From assembly GCA_038373865.1 (NCBI GenBank), contig JAXGGA010002821.1, positions 49,940-113,939 of the forward strand: a stretch of DNA of 64,000 bases, in the 5' to 3' direction. The stretch's first letter is position 1. The number at the start of each line of letters is the position of its first letter. The notes below the pieces were generated by a model that searched no databases, was not told the DNA's origin, and saw nothing but the letters and a program-made list of their open reading frames with translations. This DNA is from Uloborus plumipes. Lineage: Eukaryota; Arthropoda; Arachnida; Araneae; Uloboridae. Positions 1 through 10,988 of this stretch are shown piece by piece. The translations under genes and the position numbers were made by a program.

Positions 1-239
1 AACTGGCAAAATTTAGGCAAATTATCAGAAGTTGTAAATGTAGCTAGATTTAAATTTGAAAAATTATTTGTATCAGAAACATTTATTGAAAATAGGGATA
101 AGTAACATAAATCTTGTAGTTTGAAGTATAACAGTACAAAAGTCAGAAGAGCTGAAGAAAGAAAAAGAAAAGAAAACTTTAAAGAGCGCCACGTAAGTGA
201 ACGTTTTGGAAAAGAGTTTCAGTTCAACAGAAGAGAAAT

Positions 240-1676
240 AAATGAACTTCATCCTTTCCAGATTTGTGTTCTGTTGTGATAAGCCTGGTGAAAATGTACA
301 GGAGTCACATCTAGTTCTGACGAAATCAGTTGACAAAATTGCGTGTTGATAAAAGGAGACAGTATTGCTGAGTTGGCACAAGCTGACATGATAGCTCAAG
401 AATGCAAGTATCACCGTACTTGTGACAGGACATCAAATGATTGTTCTGAGGAAAATATTTATTCACTAATTGAATTAATTGCCCTGTTATCAAGTAATTT
501 CTTACATTCAAGATGTTAGAGTTAACAAAGATAAGTATCCAGTTTTCAGAATGTCCATTTTACTAAAATATCATTCAGAAAGAATAGAAAACTTATGCTA
601 CAACATAATTTATCAATCGAAAATATATTTGCTAATGATTTTCACAATACCAGGCTAAGAGAAAAAATATTATCACACTTTGGACACGGACATATGCGTA
701 CAGAGAAATCAGGCTTTGAATATGTTTTAGTTTGTAAAAGTGAATGAATCAATATGTGTCTCCTGTACTAGCAGGTTAAAAGATGCTGTCGCAAGTGAAA
801 TTGTAGTGAATTCCATTAAGACACACATTTTAAAACAACAGTCAGCTTTGAAGGCAAATTTGAAGAGTCATGTCAGCAAGAAGTTGTTGATCCTCTTCTT
901 CCGTCCTTTATAAATAACTTGTTATATGGTACTTGGTACTAGCAATATTGATGGTCTTCCTTCTCAACCATTACTCATAATTTGTCAGTTGGTAGTATTT
1001 AATATGCATACTTTAAACAAATTAACAAAGCATCAAGTGGACAAGGAACAACCAATACCAATTTATTTAGCCATGAAAGTACATGAACAAACTAGAAAAA
1101 AAAGTCTTGTTGACATAATGGAACTTTTTGGAACTTTTCATTTCTCACCCAAGGCTTTTAAGGATTTCTACTGGACTCTGCAAAGTATCAGTTAAACAAA
1201 TTGAAAAATAAAACGACATTTCCTTCATTTCAGGACCGGTGTTTCACAGCGGCCGCCACGATAATTTTTATTGTAACTCTAGTAGTACAACAAGCAATGA
1301 CCCTTTCCATGGAACAAGCATTTCAATGTTTCAGCATGTGCCATTTCAGCAGCAAGGCTCAAAAATTCCTCTTATATTACCCGAGACATCATCCTCTAAA
1401 AAGATCCCTCAGTTACCACATTAGATGTCATTATTTGCAAATCCAACATATCTTTCAGTGAAGGTACCATCACAATCTAATTTTGATGGATTAAATAAGT
1501 CAGAAATGCTTCTCATAGAGACTAAAAAAACAAATGAATTCTTAAAAGAGGTGAAATGTCTTAAGTGAATTTACGTCATGCAAGTGTAAAACAAACTGCT
1601 CTCAAAAACTTGTGAGTGCTTCAAAAATGGACTGTGTGCACCAATGTGTAAATACTGCAATGGAAAATGTTGTATA
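240..1676 (+). pseudogene. Decayed ORF of a dispersed, probably mobile, uncharacterised family
   Basis: Translated pieces in shifting frames line up with a large family of hypothetical proteins known to me from many invertebrate genomes. In order: FCCDKPGENVQESHLVLTKS and GDSIAELAQADMIAQE near 265-415, REKILSHFGHGHMRTEKSGF near 660-720, PIPIYLAMKVHEQTRKKSLV near 1050-1110, a segment with SSTTSNDPFHGTSISMFQ near 1280-1335, and a cysteine-rich CXC-like tail (CKCKTNC, then CECFKNGLCAPMCKYC) near 1575-1670. Several stops and frameshifts, including one inside the tail, make it non-functional. It lies antisense to SGCB, in its intron or just downstream. Function is unknown; transposon association is inferred from the family's copy number. 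No terminal repeats were found. Confidence 0.6.
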
Positions 1677-3169
1677 TTGAAGTAAATTACTATAAAATTC
1701 AAATGCAGTAAATCAACTTGTATATAATCATTACACATAATCACTTATTGTATATAATTACTTGCTCAGATATATATTGAAATTTAGTTGTTAATTTTGT
1801 AATAAATGGTGACTTTTCAATAACAGCACGTATTTGATAAGCAGTGGAGATATTGTTTGCTGTATATATATTACATAGCGCTAAACTGTTTACTGCACTA
1901 ATTATTTTCTTCTTCTTGCATCTTTTAGAATTAGAGAACAAACTCCTCAAATCGTTTAGAGAGAAACAAACCTGAAGTTTGTTTTAAAGCTTTTAATATA
2001 GAATTTCGCAGTTGTATAAAAAATATGCTCGTGCCTCTCCCTCCCCCCTATTTCATAAGTGAACACATAACTTATAATCCAGCTGAATGTGAGTGAAATT
2101 TCCATAACATTGCGTATTTTTTTCAAAATGTTTTTCTTAATACTTTTTTCGTCCATAAAGAAAACCGGTTTTATTTTAATTAACCAAGGATACATATTCA
2201 TTCTGAAGTAACAATTCAAAAGTTTATTTCAAGTTTTGAAAAAGTACTAACTTTGTTTATGATTTTTAATTTCTGTTTTTATTATCAGTTTTGCAACAAA
2301 TTTTTATGAGTAAGTTTTAAAAACTATGCTCAAGTTTTCCAAAGTTTCGGATTTTTGGGGTCCAGATTTCTGGGATTTTAATGCAACTAAATTGTTTTTC
2401 TTTAATATAGTGCGTTACACATAGTTGGACACTCCTAAAGCGGCCCCTAAAAATTTTTGTAAGATTTTGATCAATTTGAGTTTTGTTGATAAAAATCGAA
2501 TTTTTAATGAGTAATATTAAAATTAATTGGTTTTAAGCTATTTTAATGGCTTTCTAAACTTTATTTAACGTAATTGAACTCCCAAAAGGTGATACAAAAG
2601 GTGTTTTTCGAAAAAGAAATAAGAAAAGCAATTTTGGAATTTTTGACCAAAAATAGCAGCCGGAGGGGTTTGGGTGCGGATTTCGAAATGGCTCCCCTTC
2701 TAAAAATGTTTATAAATATCTTGTCTACATGCATACCAACTTTTATAATTTTATCACAAAATGCAGTTTTCGGCTATATTTTGGACCATAGCCCCTCTAC
2801 TATATTTGAATGTTACGAGTTCTATTTTTTGAAGTACATTTAATTTAACAAATTGTTCTTTTGGAAGATGTTGTGGGTTGTACCATTGCATTACCAGTGA
2901 ATGGAACTGATGCCTGGAAAATTAGTGACTTTTTGAAGCACATACAGAGCTAAATTTATTAAGCTCATTAGTTTTTTTTTTTTTCGAGAATAGAAGACGT
3001 TGAGAGATGTAACTGTTTCAAAATTTGCACTGAGAAACAGATTTTCAATGTTAAAAGAAATGGTTAAGTAGATGAGTATTATATTCCTTTCCTACCTGAT
3101 GTACGTTATCTTTATTTAATGCCAGAAAAAAATATTAGCTGCACTTTTGAAGTAAGATACAGTAAATAA
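1677..3169. other. AT-rich non-coding stretch
   Basis: No recognisable gene. Short open frames here have no family resemblance and are broken by AT-rich runs. If SGCB continues to the left, this is its third intron. A short T tract lies near 2970-2983. Confidence 0.4.
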
Positions 3170-3246
3170 TGCACTATTATAAGTATCATAGTGAATGAAT
3201 GATACTTATAATAGTGCAATAATTGGTCATATTAAATATGACCAAT
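3170..3246. repeat. Two adjacent perfect hairpins
   Basis: Bases 3170-3189 and 3199-3218 are perfect 20-bp inverted copies around a 9-base loop. Three bases later 3222-3246 forms a second perfect palindrome, two 12-base arms around a central A. No flanking duplication was found. It may be a tiny palindromic MITE pair or a structure formed during repair. Confidence 0.85.
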
Positions 3247-3341
3247 GGTACATATTTAATATTGTACTTTTTCACTAAATTAATAAATAAAATCTGAAAC
3301 AGCAAAATTTTCACAAAATAATCCTTTCTGAAAGCAAACAC

Positions 3342-4265
3342 TAGGGATTCACCAATTAATCGGCCATAATTGGCCACTTTGCAGATGATTAATAATCGGC
3401 AAAACTGGACCGATTAATCGGCGGAAAAAATATTTTTTAAATATTATTCTTTAAAGTGTTCCTTCACTAAGAAACTACGATGAATGATTTTATTGACAGT
3501 AAAAATAACATTCATATTTGATGTAAAGTTTTTAATGAATTAATTCTCCTACTTTGAATGAATATACACATAGACAATGTTGCAACATTTTTCATGTCAC
3601 GACAGTTTTCTCCTTAGCACAGTGCTTTTAGATAACCTCTAATTTTCACAAAGAATAAAAGTCCTGCATTAAATTGCTACTGATTATTAAAATTTTAAAT
3701 TAAAAGTACTCCTAAATTGGAGTGCTCACTACAGACCCCCCCCCCCCCTCCTTTCTTTCTAAATTTTTATGTCCAATTAATATAATAAACAATGTGTTAA
3801 TGTAATATTGACAATAATACCGTAAAATTCGGAAAGTAACCCCCTTCCATGGAATATACCCCCCCTCCCCTTATTCGTCTACGTGGAAATTTATCTTAAG
3901 TCCTGAAATATACTTAATCTTAAATCTCAATTATAACCCCCCTTCCTGAAATGTATCTGTTTGGTTTTGAAAAGGAGGGGGGGTTACTTTTGGGATTTTA
4001 TAGTATGAAAATTGGTTGTAAGAAATTTGATAAAATATTGAAATTATTTTGTGAAAATTAGGAAAATAGAAAAAAAAAATCTTCTCTCAGAAATAAATTA
4101 CTTACTATTTGTAAACTTGGAATTATATAAGAGAAAAAAACAGCGATTGTGAAATTGGCAGCATCAAAAATAATCATCCTTAGCATTAATCGGAGCAGCC
4201 GATTGGCCGATTATCAAGAACAAATTAATCAGTATTCGGCCAATTGGCTTATCAGTGCATCCCTA
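3342..4265. mobile_element. hAT-type non-autonomous element (TAGGGAT ends)
   Basis: Ends are TAGGGATTCACC and, inverted, TAGGGATGCACTGAT; the subterminal regions are rich in the ATTAATCGGC motif. Flanking octamers GCAAACAC and GTGGACAC agree at 5 of 8 positions, a worn 8-bp duplication. The element at 10241-10988 shares ends and interior in reverse orientation. No transposase is encoded. A smaller C/G-tract repeat sits inside at 3818-4005. The element lies on the 3' side of SGCB exon 3. Confidence 0.75.
3818..4005. repeat. Nested MITE with ACTGTAAAATCC-type ends and C/G tracts
   Basis: The left end TACCGTAAAATTCGG and the inverted right end TACTATAAAATCCC enclose a C-rich then G-rich interior (GTAACCCCC and GGGGGTTAC). 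The same architecture recurs at 14843-15033. The family is not named; a TA target is possible from the TA at each edge. Confidence 0.5.
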
Positions 4266-4538
4266 GTGGACACCTAACAATAAGGAGCAAAACTTCTGAT
4301 TCCACGACTCTCACTTATTTGGAGGTCTTACTGCATCAATAAGCTTGTCAGGAACAAACAGCAGCAGAACTCCCATTAATAAAGTCCCAGATAAATGGAA
4401 ATATAAAAATAATTAACTTTCATGAATCAGTGCAAAATTTGCAATTGTTGCTGAGCAAATCAAAATGTAATCCACAAAATTAATATACGCACTTAAAGTT
4501 TTATCCAGCTGTGGATTAATTTTCAATTTTTTACTTAC

Positions 4539-4721
4539 CGGTTGGTTGTCTCCGATTATGGGTAAATCACTTTCGGAAAATCCTCCTATAATTCCAGATT
4601 CTGGGATAACTGTGCCCATGTCAGCATGATTCAAAAAACGAAGCAGCCGCCCTAATCGTATAAATTCCATACTTTCCATTCCATATCCAATTCTTAGTAT
4701 GCTTAACAAAACAACAATCAC
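4539..4721 (-). CDS. SGCB: Beta-sarcoglycan, coding exon 3
   Basis: Beta-sarcoglycan is a single-pass type II membrane protein of the dystrophin-associated sarcoglycan complex at the muscle cell surface. This 61-codon exon gives the end of the membrane anchor (VIVVLLSILRIG) and the start of the extracellular domain, including GMESMEF, LLRFLNHADMG and IIGDNQP, which match the vertebrate pattern SMEF, LLRF..SDMG and ITGNNQP. The acceptor is TTTTTTAG at 4723-4722 and the donor GTAAGT starts at 4538. Both junctions are phase 0, so it joins exon 2 in frame. Translation past the donor meets residues unlike the family, which supports the splice. The next exon, which would carry the sarcoglycan core and the C-terminal cysteines, was not found at lower coordinates. 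Confidence 0.93.
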
Positions 4722-7620
4722 CTAAAAAATTAAAATAGTACATAAGAACATTAAAGTAACATTTTTAAACTTAAAAAAAAGAATTAATTGATTTTCTTCC
4801 CTAATCAAGAAAATACGAGTATTATTAGGGTATTCCAATCCAAGAACATGAAGTATGCCGGAGCATTTTTAGGGCCTTGACTCCATCCTACCTTACATAC
4901 AAATTTTAAGGTTACTTTTTACTCTCCTAATAATAATCACTCCCTATCACTATTCTAATTATCTGTATATTTGTATACAGTTAGTCATTTCAAGTTACAT
5001 GCGTGAAATTAAATTGCAACAAAACTTCAGAAAATAAAAGTATAGTATCCTTTAATAAACACTATTTCACAAAAATTATAACATATTGATTCCTGAAAAG
5101 GATATGTAAATATAATCTGCTTTTGCAGAACTCATTTATTATTCTAAAATTCAATTTACAGTTCTTTTAAACAATTAAACAAACATATGCTTCAATGAAA
5201 AGTTTGATTTAAAACAAATTTTCCAGTCTTTAGTTTCTCAGAATTTTATTTTTCTTTTAAAAAAAACTGAAACAAAATTGTAACTACAGTAGGAAACAAC
5301 ACACTGTGTAAAAGACAATTTAAATGGAAAACGTATTACACAAGAAAATATATCTCAAACTAAAAGATAATAATGCAACACTTATGCGGAAATTTGATAG
5401 TTTTTACATTTTAACATTGTATTTTATTATCTTTTACTTTTCAGCACAAAGGCATTTATTTATTCCAAATCACAAACTAGTTTTAAGATAAGTGAAAAAA
5501 GAAAAATAATCTCATTAGACATAATTCTTTCCTTTTTTGAAGTCATTATAAATAATTCACATTATGAGACTCATTTTACGATATTTAGATTTTTTGTTTA
5601 ACCCGAATAACATTTTGATAAGGCAAGCGTACTTAAAAGTGACATAGAACTTTTTCTACTTGAACAGTGTCTGCTCAAGAACTCCCAGGCTCTCCTCTCA
5701 TATCTATTCACTAAAATATCCATTCTTAGCTTAAATATGCAATAATCTTTACTTTAAATTATAAAACTTTAATTACGAAAGATTTATGTTTCTTTAAGGC
5801 TTCCTAATTTTTCCATTTCTAAAGAGAGATGGCACTGTATATTTATTTTTAAAAACAAAGATTTTTATTTATTTATTTATTTTTTTTTGCAAATATAACA
5901 GCTAATTTAACAGGTTTAATTGATTCTAAAAAATATGTTTTTTACTTTAAGCAGAAAATAAAATAATAATTTAGTTGAAATATTGAATGATATTTCTCAG
6001 CAAGATTTAGAGGTGGAAAGGGTCAGAAAAATTCTCGAAATGTTGGGCAAAAAACTAGTTTTCTCCCTGAAGAGTGAACTTCCACTCGGGGAAAATTAAT
6101 TAAATTTTTGAACTTTTTTTGCACAAAACAATGTATTCAGAAGTGTGTAATGTTTAAATTCCAACGCTTTATACTGCATAAATATGTTTTTAATGTTCAG
6201 TACCTCACAAGAAAACAAACTTTGATGAAGCAACCTGTTCCCGTGCAAAAAAATAATAATATAAGCTTACTTAAACGGTGAATGTATACAAAGGACAGAA
6301 TTGTATCAATGATATCATTAGTGGAAACGTTTAAGTTTTAATATGAACTTCACAACAAAACATTGACATCATCTAGAAGGAGTTGTTGGAATGAAAAGAA
6401 ATTTTGCACATAAGTGCAACATTAATATAAGAAAGTGATTATAAAACAAAAGTAAAATGACAAAATAGAGTACTCAAGAAAATTATTTTACTGTTGTTGT
6501 TTTTTAATAAATCAGTTGGTTTAAATCTTGATCAAGCAAAAAACAATTATTTCTTTTAAACTGCATATAAACAAATAATACAACAAATTTTTACCAGGGC
6601 ACTATATGATAGTGTAATTAAGAATTTATTTTAACTAAGCAGTATGAGTAGCAACTGTAAGGTCATTGTAAAACATCTTCTTGGATGCATGCCTTTTTGC
6701 CCTTGTAAACCCCCTTAATGAAATATGAGGTCTTAAAGTTTGCCTTTTTTTTTTAAAAAAAAATCACAGAATTTAGCAAGTTTCAGTGAGTAACAGCAGA
6801 CATTTTCCAGATGATTTGTAGTTAACTGTCCTGTGCATGCACACGGTGAAATTTCACAATCAATTTCTTACCAAGTATTTAAATTTGGCACTTTCCTTAA
6901 CATTTTTTGTATGATTTTTAAGACTTTATATCTAGATGATGGGCAAATCAAACTCGACAAAGCAAATAATTTTTGCGTCAAAAGTATGTCTCAAAACGCT
7001 TTTTTGATTGCATTTCAACTTCTTTCATTATTACAGTAGTTGAGTGGTTCTCTGGTTAGCTGTATCCACTTAAATAAAAAGCATAATTAACTAGTAAAAT
7101 CACCAGTGCTAGAGCACAAATTAAGCAAGTTTTTTGGTACTACAAGGTATCCTTGTTTTTAATGCAAAAAAGTCTTGAGTCTTTGGTCGTAAGCAGTGGA
7201 CATAAACAAGCTCTTTGTTACATCCTTATGACTTGTTCAGGGAATTTGTTATAATCTCGAAACAAGATATGCAATATTTCTACAGTTCTTGTACGTTTAA
7301 AAAGTTGTTTTGATCATTCATAATTTCTGTACAAAAGTAGGTTTTCTTTCTGAATGTTATTTTTGTTAACCGACTTCGAAAAAGGAGGAGGTTCTCAATT
7401 CAAAGCGTATACTTTTTTTTTTTTTGTTTGTTCGCACATAACATCTGATCTACTGAACCAATTTGGACAAAATTTTTTTTAATCGATAGGAGATGGTGTA
7501 ACTTAGGTACCATGTACTCATATGACGATATTTGTTCACTAGAAAAAAAGTTATGATCGAAAAACTAACATTTCATGGTCATTTAAAACAATATGTGTTA
7601 TGGTAAATCCGTAACTCAAT

Positions 7621-7695
7621 GAGCGCCCCGATGGTCAAGTGGTTTTGCGCGTCAGGTTGAAGTTCCTGATGGAATGAGATCGAGTCCAGGTCTGC
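7621..7695 (+). repeat. tRNA-like (SINE-type) segment, copy 1
   Basis: It has an A-box-like GATGGTCAAGTGG close to its start and a B-box-like AGATCGAGTCC about 45 bases further, the spacing of a tRNA-derived RNA polymerase III promoter. The cloverleaf is poor, so it is not called as a tRNA gene. It recurs at 8117-8190. Confidence 0.5.
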
Positions 7696-8116
7696 ATGGA
7701 TTTTTTTGAACATCTGCATGTTTTTTCTTTTTGAATGATTTAATGATTGCAATGTCCTTATGCAGGTACATCCCCCCATGGGGATCTACCCCATATTTTT
7801 TCATGGTACAAAATGACAGTTTTGGTCGGATCTTTGTCAAAATTGGCAATGGGGTCCTTCGATGCTGTAGAATTTTCTTATGGACGTTTGCGCCATTTTT
7901 GGGGGCTTTGAATCGATTGTGGCAATAAATGGTTTTTGATTTGCGGCACTTATATTATTTTTTCAAGAATTATATACACAATCAATTATGTTAACTTTGT
8001 ACCTTTATAAAATTCTGTATTTTATATCTTGCATTTATGTCAAATTCAAGTAATCGAAAAACTAAAATTTCATGTTATTTAAAACAATATGTGCTATAGT
8101 AAATCCTTCCTGCAAT

Positions 8117-8190
8117 GAGCGACCCGATGGTCAAGAGGTTAAACGCGTCGGGTTGAAGTTCCTGATGGAATGAGATCGAGTACAGGTCTG
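8117..8190 (+). repeat. tRNA-like (SINE-type) segment, copy 2
   Basis: Direct repeat of 7621-7695, with A-box-like GATGGTCAAGAGGTTAA and B-box-like AGATCGAGTAC. The similarity extends on both sides of the segment, so the two copies were duplicated as a larger unit. Confidence 0.5.
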
Positions 8191-8269
8191 CAAGGATTTT
8201 TTTGAACAGCTACATGGTTTTTTAACTATATTTTGATTTTTTTTAAGTGCATTTACACTAAAAAGAATG

Positions 8270-8711
8270 AAATAAAATATTTTTGGGAAAAAAAAATAGA
8301 ACCGACTTCAGTTGGAAATTGCTCTAAAAAGTAAAAAATAATTTTTTTCTTTGAACACCATCGAAACTACTTTTAAACATAAGTTTTGAAGTCGGCGCAA
8401 AAACAATGTATAGATTCATACGCAACTACAATTCAACTATAAATATAAATTTTAATGGATTCATTTCATTGATTACCACACATTCGTGTAATGGTACAAA
8501 TATTCTGCTTTTAATTTTCAATGGTTTCTCTGAAAAAAATGTTGGCAAAATATGGTTAAATATCATTTTACCTATCGTTTTTGCGCCGACTTCAAAACTT
8601 ATGTTTAAAAGTAGTTTCGATGGTGTTCAAAGAAAAAAATTATTTTTTACTTTTTAGAGCAATTTCCAACTGAAGTCGGTTCTATTTTTTTTTCCCAAAA
8701 ATATTTTATTT
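8270..8711. repeat. Inverted-repeat block, arms about 135 bp
   Basis: Arms 8270-8404 and 8577-8711 are nearly perfect reverse complements; both contain GAACCGACTTCAG and, at the inner edge, GAAGTCGGCGCAAAAAC. The spacer of about 170 bp is AT-rich. The outer halves of the CCGACTTC motif match the left end at 7376, so this may be the folded right terminus of that element. Confidence 0.85.
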
Positions 8712-9317
8712 AAAGATTGATTTGGATTACTCATTTGATATGCATGTACTCAGGACGATCCAAAGAAGGGGTGGGAGGTGCAAACAGGGTGACCGTCCGG
8801 GGCGTCAAGTACTGTAATGGCACCATAAATTGAGCTTTTACTGCACTACAATATTTTTTACTGTTATTAAATTTTAAGTGACATACTTTTTCTTAAATAG
8901 TGTAGTTAAAACTTCAGCACAATGCAAGATTAATTTCTTGTCTTTCTGATGCACAAAGATTACATATTTAATTATGCTATAGTCAAAACATAAAAATATT
9001 TGCTGCTTTTCCATTCAGGCATTTTGGCCACTTTTATAGATGTGGTACATGTTCTATAAAAACGCTTACTGTGTATTGAAATGTTTTATAACCAGCTTGA
9101 TTTCTAAGCATTAGTAGTAGGGGGGGGGACGCTTGAAAATATCCGCCCCAGGTGCTGTCGTCGTTTAGAATGACCCTGAAGCCACTAAACAATTCAGACA
9201 CATGTTTACTTTAAATATGATTTGCAAATGAAAAAGTAAAATCAGCAACAGGCTCTGTGACCAGCTAACCTGGTCCTAGGCCGTTTACAAACATAACATG
9301 ACAATATTAATACTTAC

Positions 9318-9512
9318 AGCTAAATTTATGAGAGCAACAACAAATAACAAAACAACCAAGGCATAAAAGAACATTCCTTTTCTCCCACGTAGTCCAGTTT
9401 TTTGTAGATATGTTTCTGAGATAGGCATGTAGCCAGTTTGAAGGGTAGCGTTTTGTTTATTCAAATGCTGTTTCAACAAAGCTTTCTCTCGCATGGATAA
9501 TGCATTTGTTCC
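9318..9512 (-). CDS. SGCB: Beta-sarcoglycan, coding exon 2
   Basis: The 65 codons give the cytoplasmic segment and most of the membrane anchor of beta-sarcoglycan. The blocks SMREKA, GYMPISE and KTGLRGRKG match the vertebrate SMREKA, GYIPIDE and KTGLRGRKG, and the hydrophobic run YALVVLLFVVALINLA starts the anchor that exon 3 completes. The acceptor TTCCATTTCAG ends at 9513 and the donor GTAAGTA starts at 9317; both are phase 0. The exon begins with GTNALS, so it does not start at its internal ATG (9494): as in vertebrates, a short exon with the initiator must precede it, and one is present at 27921-27935. Confidence 0.95.
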
Positions 9513-10240
9513 CTGAAATGGAAAATTAAGAATTACTTCTGTTATTAAATTACCATATTACAACGCATTAGTCGGCATGTCACAAAAATACCCGGGGTTC
9601 ACTTGGTTTTCAATAACCCTGGCCTTGTCTTTTCTGTTATGCCAGATTAAACGAGATTTTAAGAATATCTAAATTAAATTGTAATGTGAGTTCTACAAAT
9701 TATCTAATGATATTAATAAAACTCTTATTTTTGTCAAAAAATAAAATAACAATACTATTTAAATAATTGTGTCAAGAAAATCTAACAGACAACAAATAAT
9801 TTCAGCAAAATGTTGAATTAAAACAAAGCAAACATATTCTGTCCTAACAACAATAAAACATTTTGCAAATTCATCAAAATTTACTGTTGCTCATTGATGC
9901 AAAAAATAAAAATTAAATAATACAAAATAAAAATGAATTTACTTCTCAAAAAGAAAAAGTTTATAAAGCAAAGTAGAAATGAGTCACGATTACTATGAAT
10001 GCTTCTGAATCAATCAACCAGTGACATCATTAATAACAAACACATATGAATTGCTTCTTGTTTAAATCATTTGATTCTTCCCAATATAAATTAATTTTTC
10101 AGTCTTAAAAAAATTAAATGCAAACATAAGGAATATATAGATTTTTACTCTAAGAAAAATGGTTCAATGTTCTGCAATAATATCGAACCTGTAATGAATA
10201 TGCTCGTATTTTAACATCAAACAGATGAGACAGTATCTAC

Positions 10241-10988
10241 TAGGGATGCACCGATAAGCAAATTGGCCGATTACCGATTACCGATTAATCGGCAGTTGAT
10301 AATCGGCCGATTAATCGGTAAAGCCGATTAATGATTAAAATGGTTGTTTTCAGTACTACCAATTTCACCGTTACAGATTTTCCTCGTTTTTTTTTTACAG
10401 TTCTAACTTTTGAAATAGTTCCTAATTTTTTCTTCCATTTTCCTAATTTTCCCAAAATAATTTCAAAATTTTATCGAATTTCTTTGAACTAATTTTCATA
10501 TTATTGTCAATAATATTGCATTAACACATTGCTAATTATGTAAACTAGACATGAAAATTAAAAAAAAAAAAGGAGGGGAGTCTGTGTGGTGAGCAATCCA
10601 AAATTTAAAGTTCTTTCAGTTTCAATTTTTCAATTATTAGTAGCTATGTAATTCAAGACTTTTATTCTTTGTGAAAATTGAAGATTATCTAAAAGCAAGG
10701 AGAAAAGTATCGACGCATGACAAATGTTGCTACATTCTCTATGTGTATTTTCATTCAAAAATAGGAGAATTAATGTATTAAAAACTTTACATCAACGGTG
10801 AGGATTATTATTACTGTTTATAAAATTATTCATCACAATTTCTTAGTAAAGGTTTACTTTAAAAAATAATATTAAAAAAATATTTTTTCTGCCGATTAAT
10901 CGGCCCGATTTTGCCGATTATTAATAATCGGCAAAGTGGCCGATTATGGCCGATTAATCGGTATTGCCGATTAATCGGTGCATCCCTA
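10241..10988. mobile_element. hAT-type non-autonomous element with exact 8-bp duplication
   Basis: The terminal inverted repeats start TAGGGATGCACCGAT on both sides, and the octamer GTATCTAC is duplicated exactly at 10233-10240 and 10989-10996. An 8-bp duplication with YAGGG ends is the hAT signature. Subterminal CCGATTAATCGG repeats are dense. The 748-bp body has no transposase. It shares its interior, in reverse orientation, with the element at 3342-4265. Confidence 0.93.

Larger units (their letters stand above)
7373..8711. repeat. CCGACTTC-ended dispersed repeat with internal direct repeats
   Basis: The left part begins with ACCGACTTCGAAAAAGGAGG, a sequence I know as very common in arthropod genomes. 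Two direct repeats (about 7568-7737 and 8058-8225) follow, each with a tRNA-like segment, and the right part is an inverted-repeat block. It may be one composite element or several neighbours. No coding capacity is recognised; the frame at 7731-7928 is unlike any family I know. Confidence 0.5.
4722..9317 (-). other. SGCB: SGCB intron 2 (about 4.6 kb)
   Basis: It is bounded by a GTAAGT donor after exon 2 and a TTTTTTAG acceptor before exon 3. The part at 4722-7370 is plain AT-rich DNA with no supportable gene. The part at 7373-8711 holds the CCGACTTC-ended repeat. At 8760-9180 there are CAGGGTGACC and, inverted, CAGGGTCATTC ends around a G tract, but flanking octamers do not match, so no element is called there. 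Confidence 0.8.

Noticed and set aside
8780..9177. Possible hAT element with CAGGGTGACC and CAGGGTCATTC ends
   Set aside because: Flanking octamers GGTGCAAA and AAGCCACT do not match and the ends agree over only a few bases.
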